NCBI GenBank assembly: GCA_016716125.1
Contig: JADJWZ010000039.1
Coordinates: 1 to 64,000 of the forward strand
Direction of reading: 5' to 3'
Length of the DNA: 64,000 nt
DNA from: Ignavibacteria bacterium
GTDB taxonomy: Bacteria; Bacteroidota; Ignavibacteria; Tepidaquicellales; Tepidaquicellaceae
Part shown: piece by piece, positions 28,151 through 39,125 of the stretch
Position numbering within the stretch: the first letter of the stretch is position 1
How the letters are laid out: each line of letters opens with the position of its first letter
The notes under the pieces: model-generated
Databases searched by the model: none
Seen by the model: the letters and a program-made list of their open reading frames with translations, nothing else
What the model was told of the DNA's origin: nothing
Program-made: the position numbers and the translations under genes

Positions 28151-31100
28151 TTAATCAGAAATAGTAATTTTCATTTCATCAGAGTTACCGTAAACATCCG
28201 GATAATACATCAGCAAACCTCTGGCCGGATTTACTGAATACTCTCCGGGGATCTGAGCTCTCATTATATATGAAAACTGATAATCGCCTTTTCCCATATG
28301 GCTTGCAAAAAATACAACCCGGTTGTCTCTTATCTCTTTATCCGCATACCACCATCTCCAGTAATAATTACTATATCCCTGATAATCATTTTCATCTTCT
28401 ATCCTGTATGCCCAGTCGTCTTTAATCACTTCAGCTCCTGAAGGAATAAAATCTTCCAGCATGAAATAATTATTTTCATTCTCTTTGGAAGACACTCTTA
28501 CTTTAACTAAAAATTCATCACCTGATTTTAAACTGCCGTCAAAATATTTTTTCCTGTAAACAATTTATCTTCAGAATATGATTCATATTTCTCCAGCTTA
28601 AAATATTCTCTTTCAATCCTGAATCCGTTTTCAGAAGATTTGCTGCCTGAACTCTTGTCAAAATAAGAAGCGGCTGAAGAAAAATATACCTTTCCTCTTC
28701 CTGACTTCTCAATCCTGATCTGATTCTGACCTATATTCAAATTTTTATTGTCAATTACCACAGGCTCGCTTTTGGTAAATACATTTGACTTATTCATATT
28801 TAAGTCGGACACAATATTATTATTTACAAATATTTTCACATTGTAATCAGGATCGAGCTCCGGTGAATTTTTCAGATAGTCGACCATTGCATAAATTATC
28901 ATTGCTGTTTCCTGTGTGCTTCTCCACGCATTTCCGCGTCTCTGCATCATCAGCCATCTTATGACTTTTTCTTTCAGATCCGAAGCTTCATTGATATTTA
29001 CAATTGCCTTTAAAGCCATAGCAGTAGTCTGAACTTTGTCATCCTGCCATCTGTAATGAAATTCCTTACCCTCCCAGTATGCTGCGCCTTCACCGCTTGT
29101 CTTTACATTTTTTTCAAGACTTATCAGCTCTTCTTTTGCTTTTCTTTCGTTACCAATTAATTTCCATGTCATCGCTGCAAGACTTTTCGCATAATCATTC
29201 ATCTCTGACATGTTCATTGTCTCAAGAATTCTTTTTATGTAATCATTATTTTCCTTACCTGCAGTAGCCAGTGAATAAAGCATATATGCTCTTGTAGTCA
29301 GATCTTTTTCATTTTTGTTCAGATGATTTTTTATCGCTGACTTCCCATTACTTAATACACCGTCCCTGACTTCATAACCTGACTCTGCAGCAATTGCAAG
29401 TCCGTAAACCACATACGCCGTCATGAACGGACTTGAATTATCATTCTCCCACCAGCCCCAGCCTCCGTCAGAATGCTGAAAGCCGTATAATCTCTGCAGT
29501 CCTTTGTCCACCATCAGCGGCAGATCTTTCTTCGTCGCCTCGCTTATAGGTGCATTGATCTCACGGAATGCTTTTGCAACTATTACAGTCGGAAGGAATC
29601 TGCTCATCGTCTGCTCTACACAGCCGTATGGATAGCCCGCGAGTTCATCAAGAGATGTGAGGATCACCGAAGCAAGTGATGCGTCAATGTTAATTTTCAT
29701 TCCTGCGCTTTTCATATCAGTACCCGAAGGAATTTCAAATGTCTTCACTTCAATTTTATTCTCATCAGAAATATCAGCAACGTTGTTTTTTATAATTTCC
29801 AGACCTGCAGGCTGAAGAGGCACTTTAATTTCCACTGCATCTGACTCTTCATCCGTTAAAGCTTCGGCATATAATTTAGCTTCGCCTACAGGTTCCGTTA
29901 CTTTTACTTTCCAGTCTAATCTGATCTCGGAATCAGGAGGTATGCTTACGTTTTTTTCATTTTCATCCGATACAAGATTAAGATTTTCTGCAGTAAATTT
30001 AATTTTAGTTCTTTTTCTGTCTTCAGATAATTATGTATGATCGTCGAAACCGTTACATCATCATTCTCCTGAAAAAACCTCGGTGTTTCCATTCTGACTA
30101 TCAAATCCTTTCTTGTGATTACTGTAGTAACAGACTGTCCGACCTTTGTATCTTCAGTTATCACTCTTGACGTGATTCTCCATTCAGTAAGGTTATCAGG
30201 AAACAGAAAATTTACATTAGCATAACCGTCTGCATCAGTTTCAGAATAAGGTGACCAGAATATTGCGTCACGGAAATCTGATCTTACATCTGCAGATACC
30301 AAATCTTCATCATTCATTCCGTATGGCGCATCTGAACTTTTTTCTTTTTTGCTAAACTCAGGCGAGCTCTCCATATCTGAATTTAATCTGACGCTTCCGG
30401 GAGCATATTCAAAACCCTCCATACCTGACAATGATCCATCACTTGTGCGTTTTCATTTAAATCCTTGTCACTGTAAAGCATAATATTTTTTGTCTGACCT
30501 TTTACAAGAATAATTTCCTTCAGATCATTTTTTTCAATGTTGCTGTAATACACGCTGATGGTATATTTCCCTTCCGGAAGTTTAAATTCAAAATCTCCGT
30601 TAAGTCCCGTAACCGCCGCATAATAATCTTCATCAATTATTATGATAGCGCCTTTTACAGGGTTTCCGCTTCTGTTTAAAAATCTTCCTTTTACTGTTGC
30701 AAGATCTTTATCTGAAGTGCTTCTAAGATTAAATTTCTCATAAATTGAGATCAGTCTCGAACTGCCGTTGCTGTTCATCACATTATTAAATGATGAAGAT
30801 ACTGATGTGTATCGGTTTCCGTAAAAAAACTTTCTTATGTCTTTTGTATTATCCTCTTTGATGGAATATATACTTTCATCCACCACGCCTATCGATACTT
30901 CAGCGTTTCTTACAGGATTACCGTAGCTGTCTGTGACACGAACTTTTACTTCTCCGGTTTCCTTTGGCTTATAAATAAGTTTAGACGGATCAATTGTAAC
31001 AGTAAGAAATTTTTCTTCAGGGATTACCAGTATGGATTTACTTGAATTATAAAACACACCTTCAAAGACATAGTTAACATTAATTTCAAAGTTCGATAAA

Positions 31101-33156
31101 TATTTATCCGTTACAGGTATTTCAATAATTTTAGATGTGCCGGAAAACTTTTCCGTTTTATAATATAGTATGTCATCCGTGTTTGAAGTTACAAGCACAT
31201 TTGCTCCGGGATGATTTACAAGCACCAGCGCTCTGCAGATCTCGCCCTGCTTATAACTGTCTTTTTCGGGAATGATCTGAACGCTTCCGGACTGATTATA
31301 ATACCACCACATATCTCCTTTGCTTACATAAAATCCTGTTCCTGTAATAATTTCATTTGCTCTTTCGTCTCTGGATTTTATTTCAACATTATAATATCCT
31401 TCGGGATTTAAATTACTTATGTCAAAAGAAACCGAACCCTGTCCGTCAGACAACGTCTTTCCGGACAATGACTTTATATATTCTTTATTTTCCTTATAAT
31501 CTTTTGACCAGGTAGATTTATAGATCGCCGCTTCGAAATTCGTACTGACCGGATTACCGGAAAAATCTTCTGCGAAAACTGTTATCTTCACATTCTCTTC
31601 CGGCTTATAAATATATCTGTCTGTTTTCGCAGACAGCGTATATCCTCCGCGCGTGACAAACACAGATGATGTTCCCGATATTTCTCTTCTTGACTTATCA
31701 GTTACTTTTGCCTGTATGATATATTTATAATCCGATTGGGAATAGTAAGGTCTGTATCTGTAGATATTTTGATTTTCATTTTTAAAATCTTCATTTATAT
31801 TATAACCAATATTAAACTTCCCCTCGCTGTCAAGGACACCTGAACCTGTATGTAATAATTCCGCTCCGCGGTACATCTGATTTTCATCAGCATTTTCATA
31901 ATAGTCTTCATACCACCATGCATACTCGGAATATTTCCACCAGGGTTTATAATATCTTATTCTGTATATATTGTATTCTATTTCAGCTTCCGAGACCGGA
32001 CTTCCGAAAAAATATTTTGCTTCCGCTACAGCTGTCAGATTATCCTTTCCGTAATATTGAATCTTCTCCGGATTTACTGTCACTTTATATTCCGGTTTCT
32101 TATACTGCTCTACAGTAAAATTGGCAGAGTAAGAATTATTCTCGTCAATATTGACGTAGATAGTGTATGTACCAAGCGCTGCTTCGTCATTCAGCTTATA
32201 TGTACCGTTAAAGCTACCCATTTCATTTGTCTTCAGTACCTGCTTATATACTTCAGCATTTTTTGAATCCTTAATAATTAAAGTAACATCTTTATTTTTT
32301 ACCGGGGACATAGTATTTGCCTCATTAAGTCTGAGCGTACCTTTAAAATTAACATCAAGTCCTGTCCTGTATACAGGCTGTTCGGTATAAATGTAAGCAA
32401 AATATTTATTCCCTGAATAGCCGAAAAATAAATACGGATCTGAAATAAGAACATCTTCACCGTAATTTCCTACAATAACCGGAAAGTTCTTATCATCGGA
32501 TTCAGTTTTTACATCCGGGTTAACAGTCTGAAAAAATACTCCGTCGGTAGTTTTTCCCTGACCGATCTTCTTTGATCCGATATAAAAATTAAGTTCAGCG
32601 TTGTTAACAGGTTCTCCGCTCATTCTGTTTACTGCATAACCAAGCATTGAATTATTTCCGGCTTTAGAAACCAGTCCGAGTTCTGATATTATGAACCCGC
32701 AATATGCTACTTTTTTAATTGAAGAAACCTTAACCAGATAAGCACCCTTTTCCTTTATGTTCAGCGGAATGTCTTCATTATAATAATTATAATTATATTC
32801 ATTCTTACTCTGAAGTTTCTTTTTAAAGGAATAAACACTCGTGGTATAGAAAAGCAGATTCTTATTGTCTTTTCCAAGTACGTCAAGATTATATCTCGAG
32901 GACTGACCGGAATAAAATTTTTCTATATCATTAATCTTCAGGACCTCAATCTCAAACTGATCATTTCTTCTTTCTTCTTTTCATAATTACCGTATGAATA
33001 TACATTAAGTGAAATATTCTCACCGGGAGAATATATATTTTTTGTGCTGATAGAAAAACTTATCTGATCATTCTGGGAATTGCCGGCTACAGGAGAGATT
33101 AAAAACGTCATTAGTAAAACGCCTGTAAATACTTTAAAGAAATCAGAGGTTGTCAT
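28151..33156 (-). CDS. Bacterial alpha-2-macroglobulin with thioester (4 frameshifts)
   Basis: Frames at 33156-32945, 32945-30425, 30425-30008, 30008-28530 and 28530-28151 join in order into a protein of about 1665 residues, normal for bacterial A2M. Order: signal peptide, MG domains (KLIYKPKETGEVKVRVTDS, VSIGVVDESIYSI), an inserted carboxypeptidase-regulatory-like domain (VKGRFLNRSGNPVKGAIIII), the bait/MG7-8 region (DAIFWSPYSETDADGYANV) and the thioester domain with GCVEQ (CxEQ, codons 29611-29622). The periplasmic or surface protein traps attacking proteases by covalent bonding. Each break is one base, one clearly a run of six A where seven restores the frame (about 28550). No penicillin-binding protein 1C partner is adjacent. 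Confidence 0.85.
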
Positions 33157-33277
33157 GATAGTAATTTTTAATTTCAGGAAATAATTCAGGGTATAAATAG
33201 ATTTTTAAATTTTAAAAGTAAAAATTAATAAGTAGATTGGAATAACTTATTTCAGTACTGCTCTTATATTTACTTTC
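33157..33277. other. Divergent intergenic region
   Basis: AT-rich spacer between the macroglobulin (reverse) and DUF2461 (forward) genes. It should hold both promoters, but no clear boxes were found. Confidence 0.4.
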
Positions 33278-33305
33278 TCCGGGAAAGTTCCCGGCATTTT
33301 TTTTT
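33278..33305 (+). terminator. Terminator-like hairpin in the leader of the DUF2461 gene
   Basis: CCGGGA-AAGT-TCCCGG followed by GCA and a run of T ending 6 bp before the ATG at 33311. Nothing ends upstream on this strand, so it is either a leader attenuator or a coincidental hairpin. Confidence 0.5.
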
Positions 33306-33310
33306 GCATT

Positions 33311-34027
33311 ATGTTAGATAAAATTATCAGCGAACCATTTTTCGGATTTGATAAAAAAGCTCTCCGGTTTCTCAAGTCTCTGAAAGATGAAAAGAACAAC
33401 AACAAAGAGTGGTTTGATATGAACAGAGACGCTTATGAAAATTATCTGAAGAATCCGATGAAAGAACTCATAGATGCACTGGCAGTGGAAATAAATAAAA
33501 TCGATCCTGAAATTGTTGTAAATTACAAATCAATATTCAGAATTAACAGGGACATCAGATTTTCAAAGAATAAGACTCCTTATAAAACCCAGTACTCAGC
33601 GGCATTTACTTTCGGTAAAGTAAAATCCTCCGAAGATCCTCAGTTTTATTTTCATTTCAGTCCGGAAGAATTTTTATTTGCAGCGGGACAATACAGTATG
33701 GACCCTGTTTTTTTAAAGAAAATCAGATCCTATATTTTTAATAATTTTGATAAATATAAAAAGATCACAGACAGTAAATCCCTTTTAAAAAATTTCGGGA
33801 AAGTGCAGGGTGAATCATTAGTTAATCTCCCAAAAGGTTTTGATAAGGAAATTACAGATTCCAGAGATAAACACCTTGAAGAAACATTAAAGAAAAAACA
33901 GTTTTATGTATACAGGACTTACAAACCGGATGTAATTCTTAATGAAAATATTACGGACACAATTACGGGAGATATAAAGATCACTTATGATTTTACAAAA
34001 TTTCTGCACAATGCTGTAATAAATTAA
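33311..34027 (+). CDS. DUF2461 domain protein
   Basis: 238 residues. FFGFDKKALRFLKSLKDEKNNNKEWFDMNRDAYE, INRDIRFSKNKTPYKTQYSA and YFHFSPEEFLFAAGQY are the hallmark segments of DUF2461 (TIGR02453). The family is cytosolic and of unknown biochemical function, widespread in Bacteroidota. It opens a forward-strand series leading to an alpha/beta hydrolase and truA. Confidence 0.85.
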   Translation: MLDKIISEPFFGFDKKALRFLKSLKDEKNNNKEWFDMNRDAYENYLKNPMKELIDALAVEINKIDPEIVVNYKSIFRINRDIRFSKNKTPYKTQYSAAFTFGKVKSSEDPQFYFHFSPEEFLFAAGQYSMDPVFLKKIRSYIFNNFDKYKKITDSKSLLKNFGKVQGESLVNLPKGFDKEITDSRDKHLEETLKKKQFYVYRTYKPDVILNENITDTITGDIKITYDFTKFLHNAVIN

Positions 34028-34058
34028 TAAAAATTATAAATTTACCGATACAAAATTT

Positions 34059-34850
34059 ATGAATACTTTTAAAGTAAACGGAATAAACGTGAATGATCAC
34101 GGAGGAACCGGAGAACCGCTGATATTTATTCATGCTTATCCTTTATGCAGCAGGATGTGGGATAAGCAGGTCGCTTATTTCAAAGACAAATTCAGAGTTA
34201 TCACATATGATATCAGAGGACTGGGTTACAGCAATGAACTTGACTCATATCTCTTCACAATGGAAGATCTTGTGGATGATCTTGAAAATATTCTCGATCA
34301 TATGAAGCTTGACAAAGTGAATGCCTGCGGACTTTCCGTCGGGGGATACATTTTATTAAGATCTGCTGAACGAATGCCGGAAAGATTTACTTCATTAATA
34401 CTTGCCGATACAAAAGCGGAAAGCGATGATCATGATTCATTGCTTAACAGATCTGCAGGCATAAAGAAGATCAGATCAGGAATGAAAGATGAATTTATTG
34501 AAGCTATGCTCGCCAAACTTATCAGCAGTGAAGGTTATGAAAATCCGGATCTCAGGAACAGCATTAAGGAAATGATGGGATGGATGGATGTTAACGGAAT
34601 GTGTTCGGTATTAATTGCAATTGCAACAAGGACAAATTTAATATACAGAACAAAAGATATTATTATTCCGTCACTGGTAATCGTTGGAAAGGAAGACGTT
34701 CTTACTCCTGTAATACATTCATTTTATTTAAAAGAAAATATAAAGAATTCCAAATATCATCTTATAAAAAATGCAGGACATTTAAGTAATATGGAAAAAC
34801 CTGAAGAGTTTAACAAAGTTCTTGAAGAGTTTCTGTTGTCATTTAGATAA
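34059..34850 (+). CDS. Alpha/beta hydrolase
   Basis: 263 residues. Oxyanion loop HAYPL, nucleophile Ser 93 in the elbow GLSVGG, acid Asp in VGKEDVLTP and base His in NAGHLSNMEKPEEF complete the triad. It resembles 3-oxoadipate enol-lactonase and esterase-like hydrolases, but the substrate cannot be assigned. It lies 31 bp after the DUF2461 gene. No signal peptide, so it is cytosolic. Confidence 0.85.
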   Translation: MNTFKVNGINVNDHGGTGEPLIFIHAYPLCSRMWDKQVAYFKDKFRVITYDIRGLGYSNELDSYLFTMEDLVDDLENILDHMKLDKVNACGLSVGGYILLRSAERMPERFTSLILADTKAESDDHDSLLNRSAGIKKIRSGMKDEFIEAMLAKLISSEGYENPDLRNSIKEMMGWMDVNGMCSVLIAIATRTNLIYRTKDIIIPSLVIVGKEDVLTPVIHSFYLKENIKNSKYHLIKNAGHLSNMEKPEEFNKVLEEFLLSFR

Positions 34851-34957
34851 TATTAAATCAAATTTTCTTACCTCTTAATTTTTAATTTATTGTCAGTTAA
34901 AGTGACTGCTGTATTTTCTGATCAGTAAGTTTTACTCTTTAAAATAATCAGATAAAT

Positions 34958-35701
34958 ATGAGATTTAAATATACACTGGAATATGACGGGACTAAATATT
35001 CCGGATGGCAGATCCAAAAAAACACAAGGACAGTTCAGGGTACATTGGTAAAATGCATCAAATCAATGCTTGATGAAACAAAGGGGAAAAGCGGTTACGG
35101 TGATTTTTATGGTTCAGGCAGGACAGACAAAGGAGTACATGCATTAGCTCAGACAGCTCATCTTGAATGCGAGACAATGCTTGCTCCGCATATTCAAAAG
35201 ATGAAAATGAATGATATACTTCCTTCAGATATAAATATTCTGAATGTAGAAAGAGTGGCTAATAATTTTCATGCGCGTCACTCAGCAGTAGCAAGGCAAT
35301 ATCTTTATGTTATATCAAAAAGAAGAACAGCATTTGAAAAAAAATACGTCTGGTGGATTAAGGATACACTTGATGTGACTGCCATGAAAACATTAGCAGA
35401 ACTTTTAAAAGGCTTCAGGGATTTCAGGTCGTTTTCCGAACCGGATCCGAATAACAAATCCACACTGGTTGATCTTGACTTTATCGAATTAACAGATACT
35501 GAAGATAAAATTTATGTTCGTATAAAGGCATCTCATTTTTTATGGAAAATGGTAAGACGGATTGTCGGAACACTTGTCGAAGCGGGAAGAGGGAACATCG
35601 GAGCAAAAGATATTCAGAAATACCTTAAGTCATATTCAAAAGATCCGGCAATATTTACAGCTCCGCCGTCAGGACTTTTTCTTGAGAAAATTTTCTATTG
35701 A
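34958..35701 (+). CDS. truA: tRNA pseudouridine(38-40) synthase
   Basis: 247 residues, normal TruA length. The catalytic Asp 57 is in SGRTDKGVHA (about 53-62); FHARHSAVARQYLYVI, DFRSFSE and FLWKMVRRIVGTLVEAGRG are all family signatures. It isomerises uridines at positions 38-40 of tRNA anticodon arms. The frame is intact. Confidence 0.95.
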   Translation: MRFKYTLEYDGTKYSGWQIQKNTRTVQGTLVKCIKSMLDETKGKSGYGDFYGSGRTDKGVHALAQTAHLECETMLAPHIQKMKMNDILPSDINILNVERVANNFHARHSAVARQYLYVISKRRTAFEKKYVWWIKDTLDVTAMKTLAELLKGFRDFRSFSEPDPNNKSTLVDLDFIELTDTEDKIYVRIKASHFLWKMVRRIVGTLVEAGRGNIGAKDIQKYLKSYSKDPAIFTAPPSGLFLEKIFY

Positions 35702-35964
35702 GATAAGGAACGTTTCAAAAGTTACGCAATTGACAATTCATACTTAGTTCTGTATTTAATTTTTTATTCCGGCAATATATTTTTTTATAAAATAATTTTC
35801 AGATTTCTTAAAAATTTATTGAACGGAACAACAACTGTTACATATTAATATGTCAATATTTAATTATGAATTATTACGGAAGACGGTTTTATAAATCGAG
35901 TTTTTAATGACACTATTATAATATTTATTAAATGCTTTATAAAATTTAATTTATACTAACCAAT
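35702..35964. other. Intergenic spacer, nothing recognised
   Basis: 263 bp of AT-rich sequence after truA without an ORF, strong hairpin or repeat. Confidence 0.4.
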
Positions 35965-36897
35965 ATGGAGAAAAGAATTTTAATTACGGGAGCTACAGGT
36001 CTGATAGGAAAAAACGTAGTGAATGAACTTTGTTCAAAAGGTTCATTTGTAAAAATTCTCACATATAATAAAAATAAAGCAAAGGATATTTTCAAAAAGC
36101 ATTATACTATTCAGATATATGACTGGAAAAAATTTGAAGATCCGTTCTCACTTTCAGGACTGCTCAATGAAACAGATTGTATTATAAATCTTGCGGGGGA
36201 AAATATCTCAGGAAAAAGATGGAATAATAAATTTAAAGAAAAAATATACAGCAGCCGGATCAATATGACACAGTTATTATCAGAATCGATCAGATTTTCC
36301 AAAAACAAACCCGAATGTTTTATAAGCGCTTCAGGTATCGGTATTTACGGATTCCGGGGAGAGGAAATTCTGACTGAAGATTCTGATTCAGGAAAAGATT
36401 TTCTTGCAAGACTATGCGTTGACTGGGAAACAGAAGCTTTGAAATCCGTTCAGTATGATGTCAGAGTTGTTAATCTTAGAACTGGAATTGTTCTGGACAA
36501 AAAAGAAGGCGCATTGAATAAACTTATGACTCCGTTTAAATTTTTTGCCGGCGGATACCAAGGATCGGGAAAACAATGGATTTCATGGATACACATAAAG
36601 GATATTACATCACTGATTTGTTTTACTGTATTTAATAAAAACATTGCAGGGGCTTTGAATGTATGTACACCTGAACCTGTAACGAATAAAATATTCTCAA
36701 AAGTACTGGGGGAAGTCCTTGGAAGACCGTCTTATTTACCGGTACCGTCATTTATATTGAAAATAGTCGTGGGGAAATTCGCCGAAAATTTACTCCACGG
36801 ACAGAAAGCATTTCCAAGGAAAGCTTTGGAAACCGGCTTTACATTTGAATTTCCGTACCTGAAGGATGCATTGCAAAATATACTCTCAAAGGCATGA
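35965..36897 (+). CDS. TIGR01777 family epimerase-like protein (SDR39U1/YfcH type)
   Basis: 310 residues. ITGATGLIGKNV cofactor loop, INLAGENISGKRW, ISASGIGIYG, VDWETEA and VVNLRTGIVLDKKEGAL are the diagnostic segments of TIGR01777; the C-terminal DUF1731-like part ends near KALETGFTFEF. The family has an NAD(P)-binding fold and an unknown role, with links to cell division proposed in cyanobacteria. Its last four bases overlap the start of the next gene (ATGA), so the two are coupled. Confidence 0.88.
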   Translation: MEKRILITGATGLIGKNVVNELCSKGSFVKILTYNKNKAKDIFKKHYTIQIYDWKKFEDPFSLSGLLNETDCIINLAGENISGKRWNNKFKEKIYSSRINMTQLLSESIRFSKNKPECFISASGIGIYGFRGEEILTEDSDSGKDFLARLCVDWETEALKSVQYDVRVVNLRTGIVLDKKEGALNKLMTPFKFFAGGYQGSGKQWISWIHIKDITSLICFTVFNKNIAGALNVCTPEPVTNKIFSKVLGEVLGRPSYLPVPSFILKIVVGKFAENLLHGQKAFPRKALETGFTFEFPYLKDALQNILSKA

Positions 36898-37882
36898 ATT
36901 ATCAAAGGGAATATGTTTTCAACGAATTTCAGTCAATGGTATTCAGAGTGTTTGATGAAAACATTATCCGCATAGAAAAACTTAATGCTGATGCTTCTGA
37001 CAGAAAATTGTTCAGAATTTTTACTGATAACAGATCGGTCATCGGAGTAAAGAATAAACACATAAAAGAAAATCTGGCTTTTATAAATTTTTCAGAGCGT
37101 TTATAAAAGCCGGTCTGAAAGTTCCTGAAGTTTATTCAGTTTCTGAAGACGGAAAGATATACATTGAAGAAGATCTCGGAGATACAACTCTTTTCAATTT
37201 CTCAAAGACTGCGTCAAAAGCTGAATATATGATTTATTATGAGAAAGCTTTGTCAGACTTATTGGATTTTCAAATACGCGGGATTAAAGTTATCGATCTG
37301 AATTTTTGTTATCAGACAGAAAATTTTTCTAATGAACTTATGTATTCAGATTTTCAGAAATTTCAGGAATATTATATTATTAATATCAAGAAATCAGAAA
37401 TTGATGAAACTCTTTTTAATGATATAAATAAAATACTTTGCAGTATAAATTCGAATACCGACAATAATTTTTTTCTTTACAGGGATTTTCAGACAAGGAA
37501 CATAATGATAAAAAGCGGTGAGCTGTATTATATAGATTATCAGTCAGGCAGAAGAGGACCTCTTCATTATGATGCGGCGTCTTTTTTATATTCCGGCAGC
37601 ATTGATCTTTCTGAAGATGAGAGGAGTTTTTTTCTGGATTATTATATTGATTCCGTAAATAAAAGGACAGGCGCGGATAAAGGAAAATTCATGTTTGAGT
37701 TTTATTATTTTGTACTTATGAGATTAATTCAGGTACTGGGAAGTTACGGATATACTTACGAGAAAAAAAAGGATGAAACTGTTTTACAAAAAATTCCAAA
37801 AGCTATCTCGAACATAAGAAGTTTAAGAACAAAAACATCCGATCCGGTAATGCTGAAATTTATAGATTATCTAACAAAGTAG
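36894..37882 (+). CDS. AmgK-like phosphotransferase (1 frameshift)
   Basis: About 329 residues if the frames before and after about 37095 are joined by one base (LAFINFSERF, then IKAGLKVPEVYSV). It is a COG3178-type small-molecule kinase: DASDRKLFRIF near the N-terminus, EEDLGDTTLF, a catalytic loop YRDFQTRNIMI (HRDxxxxN-like) and YIDYQSGRRGPLHYDAAS (DFG-like). Relatives such as AmgK phosphorylate N-acetylmuramate or GlcNAc in cell-wall recycling; no partner nucleotidyltransferase is adjacent, so the substrate is uncertain. It converges with an ABC permease with a 2-bp gap. Confidence 0.8.
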
Positions 37883-37884
37883 TT

Positions 37885-39117
37885 CTATTCATATCTGAGA
37901 GCGTCAATAGGATTTAGCTTGGCAGCTTTATAAGCCGGATATACTCCAAAGGCAATTCCTACAGCAGAGCAGACTACAAGCCCGATCACTACCCAGTCAT
38001 AGGGAATCACAACGGGACTGTTCAGATACATGCCGAGTAAATTTCCGGTTACAATGCCAAGTACAATTCCGATTATTCCGCCGAGTTCGCATAAGATCAC
38101 AGCTTCTATAAGAAACTGTATCAGGACGCTTCCGCTTTTAGCTCCTATAGCTTTTCTTATTCCGATTTCTTTAGTTCTTTCAGTTACAGACACAAGCATT
38201 ATATTCATAATTCCGATCCCGGCAGCAAGTAGCGCTATAAAAGAAATAAACCCCGCTCCGTATTTGAAATATTTCGTAAAACTATTTACCTGCCCTATTA
38301 GAGATTCATTTGAAAAAATTTCAAAACTATCCGCCTCTCCCGGCTTATCACCGCGGATCGATCTTAAAACAGTTACAATGTTTTCTACTGATTCATTGAA
38401 CTCCTCTTTACCGGGTGCCTGAATCGCTATGTTCATGGATCTGTTGTTTTTACCGTACACCTGCTGCATGGTAGTAATGGGCAGCAGCGCAAAATTATCA
38501 TTACTTTGCCCGAATCCTTCTCCTTCTTTCTGAAAAACGCCAATCACTTTATATTGATTGTTATCAATTATAATATCTTTTCCGATAGGATCTACATTTG
38601 GAAAAAGTTTTTCAACTGCATCCATTCCTATCACTGCGACTTTGGAATTTCTGATTAAGTCATTCTGTGTAATGAATCTTCCGTATTGAATAGTTTTATT
38701 ATTGCATTCTAAATATTCGGGTTCGACGCCGCCTACATAAAAATTTGGATTGGTTTTAGCTTTATTGGTCTTAAATGCTTTCTGATAAACATAGTCCTCT
38801 ATGGACATATATTTGTATAAAGTGGCTTTTTCTTTTAACCTCTTTCCCTGATCATATGTAATATCTTCTCTGTTTCTGAATTTGTTTCTCGAATGCGCGT
38901 CGCCAAACTGCATAGCCGGAAATTTCTGAACCTGAAAAGTATTACTGCCGAGTGAATTCAATCCGCCTTCTATTCCTGCCTGCAGAGCATTCAGTAAAGT
39001 CATAATGGCAATTATAGAAAAAACTCCAATCACAATACCGGATAATGTCAGCATTGCCCTGATTTTATTATTTCTTAAAGTGTTGAATGCGATCCTAATT
39101 AATTCTGTAACCGGCAT
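37885..39117 (-). CDS. MacB-type ABC transporter permease (second)
   Basis: 410 residues. An N-terminal membrane helix (LTLSGIVIGVFSIIAIMTLL), a large MacB periplasmic core, then three C-terminal helices with RTKEIGIRKAIGAKSGSVLIQFLIEA, the FtsX/MacB signature. It is the last gene of an export operon: TolC-like, fusion protein, ATPase, permease, permease. It is clearly paralogous to the gene just upstream and probably forms a heterodimer with it. Substrates of such pumps (macrolides, peptides, lipoproteins) cannot be read from sequence. Confidence 0.9.
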   Translation of the reverse strand: MPVTELIRIAFNTLRNNKIRAMLTLSGIVIGVFSIIAIMTLLNALQAGIEGGLNSLGSNTFQVQKFPAMQFGDAHSRNKFRNREDITYDQGKRLKEKATLYKYMSIEDYVYQKAFKTNKAKTNPNFYVGGVEPEYLECNNKTIQYGRFITQNDLIRNSKVAVIGMDAVEKLFPNVDPIGKDIIIDNNQYKVIGVFQKEGEGFGQSNDNFALLPITTMQQVYGKNNRSMNIAIQAPGKEEFNESVENIVTVLRSIRGDKPGEADSFEIFSNESLIGQVNSFTKYFKYGAGFISFIALLAAGIGIMNIMLVSVTERTKEIGIRKAIGAKSGSVLIQFLIEAVILCELGGIIGIVLGIVTGNLLGMYLNSPVVIPYDWVVIGLVVCSAVGIAFGVYPAYKAAKLNPIDALRYE

Positions 39118-39125
39118 ATTTTTTT

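Noticed and set aside
36894..37106. A separate small gene of 70 residues
   Set aside because: Its sequence is the N-terminus of the AmgK-like kinase that continues one base out of frame.
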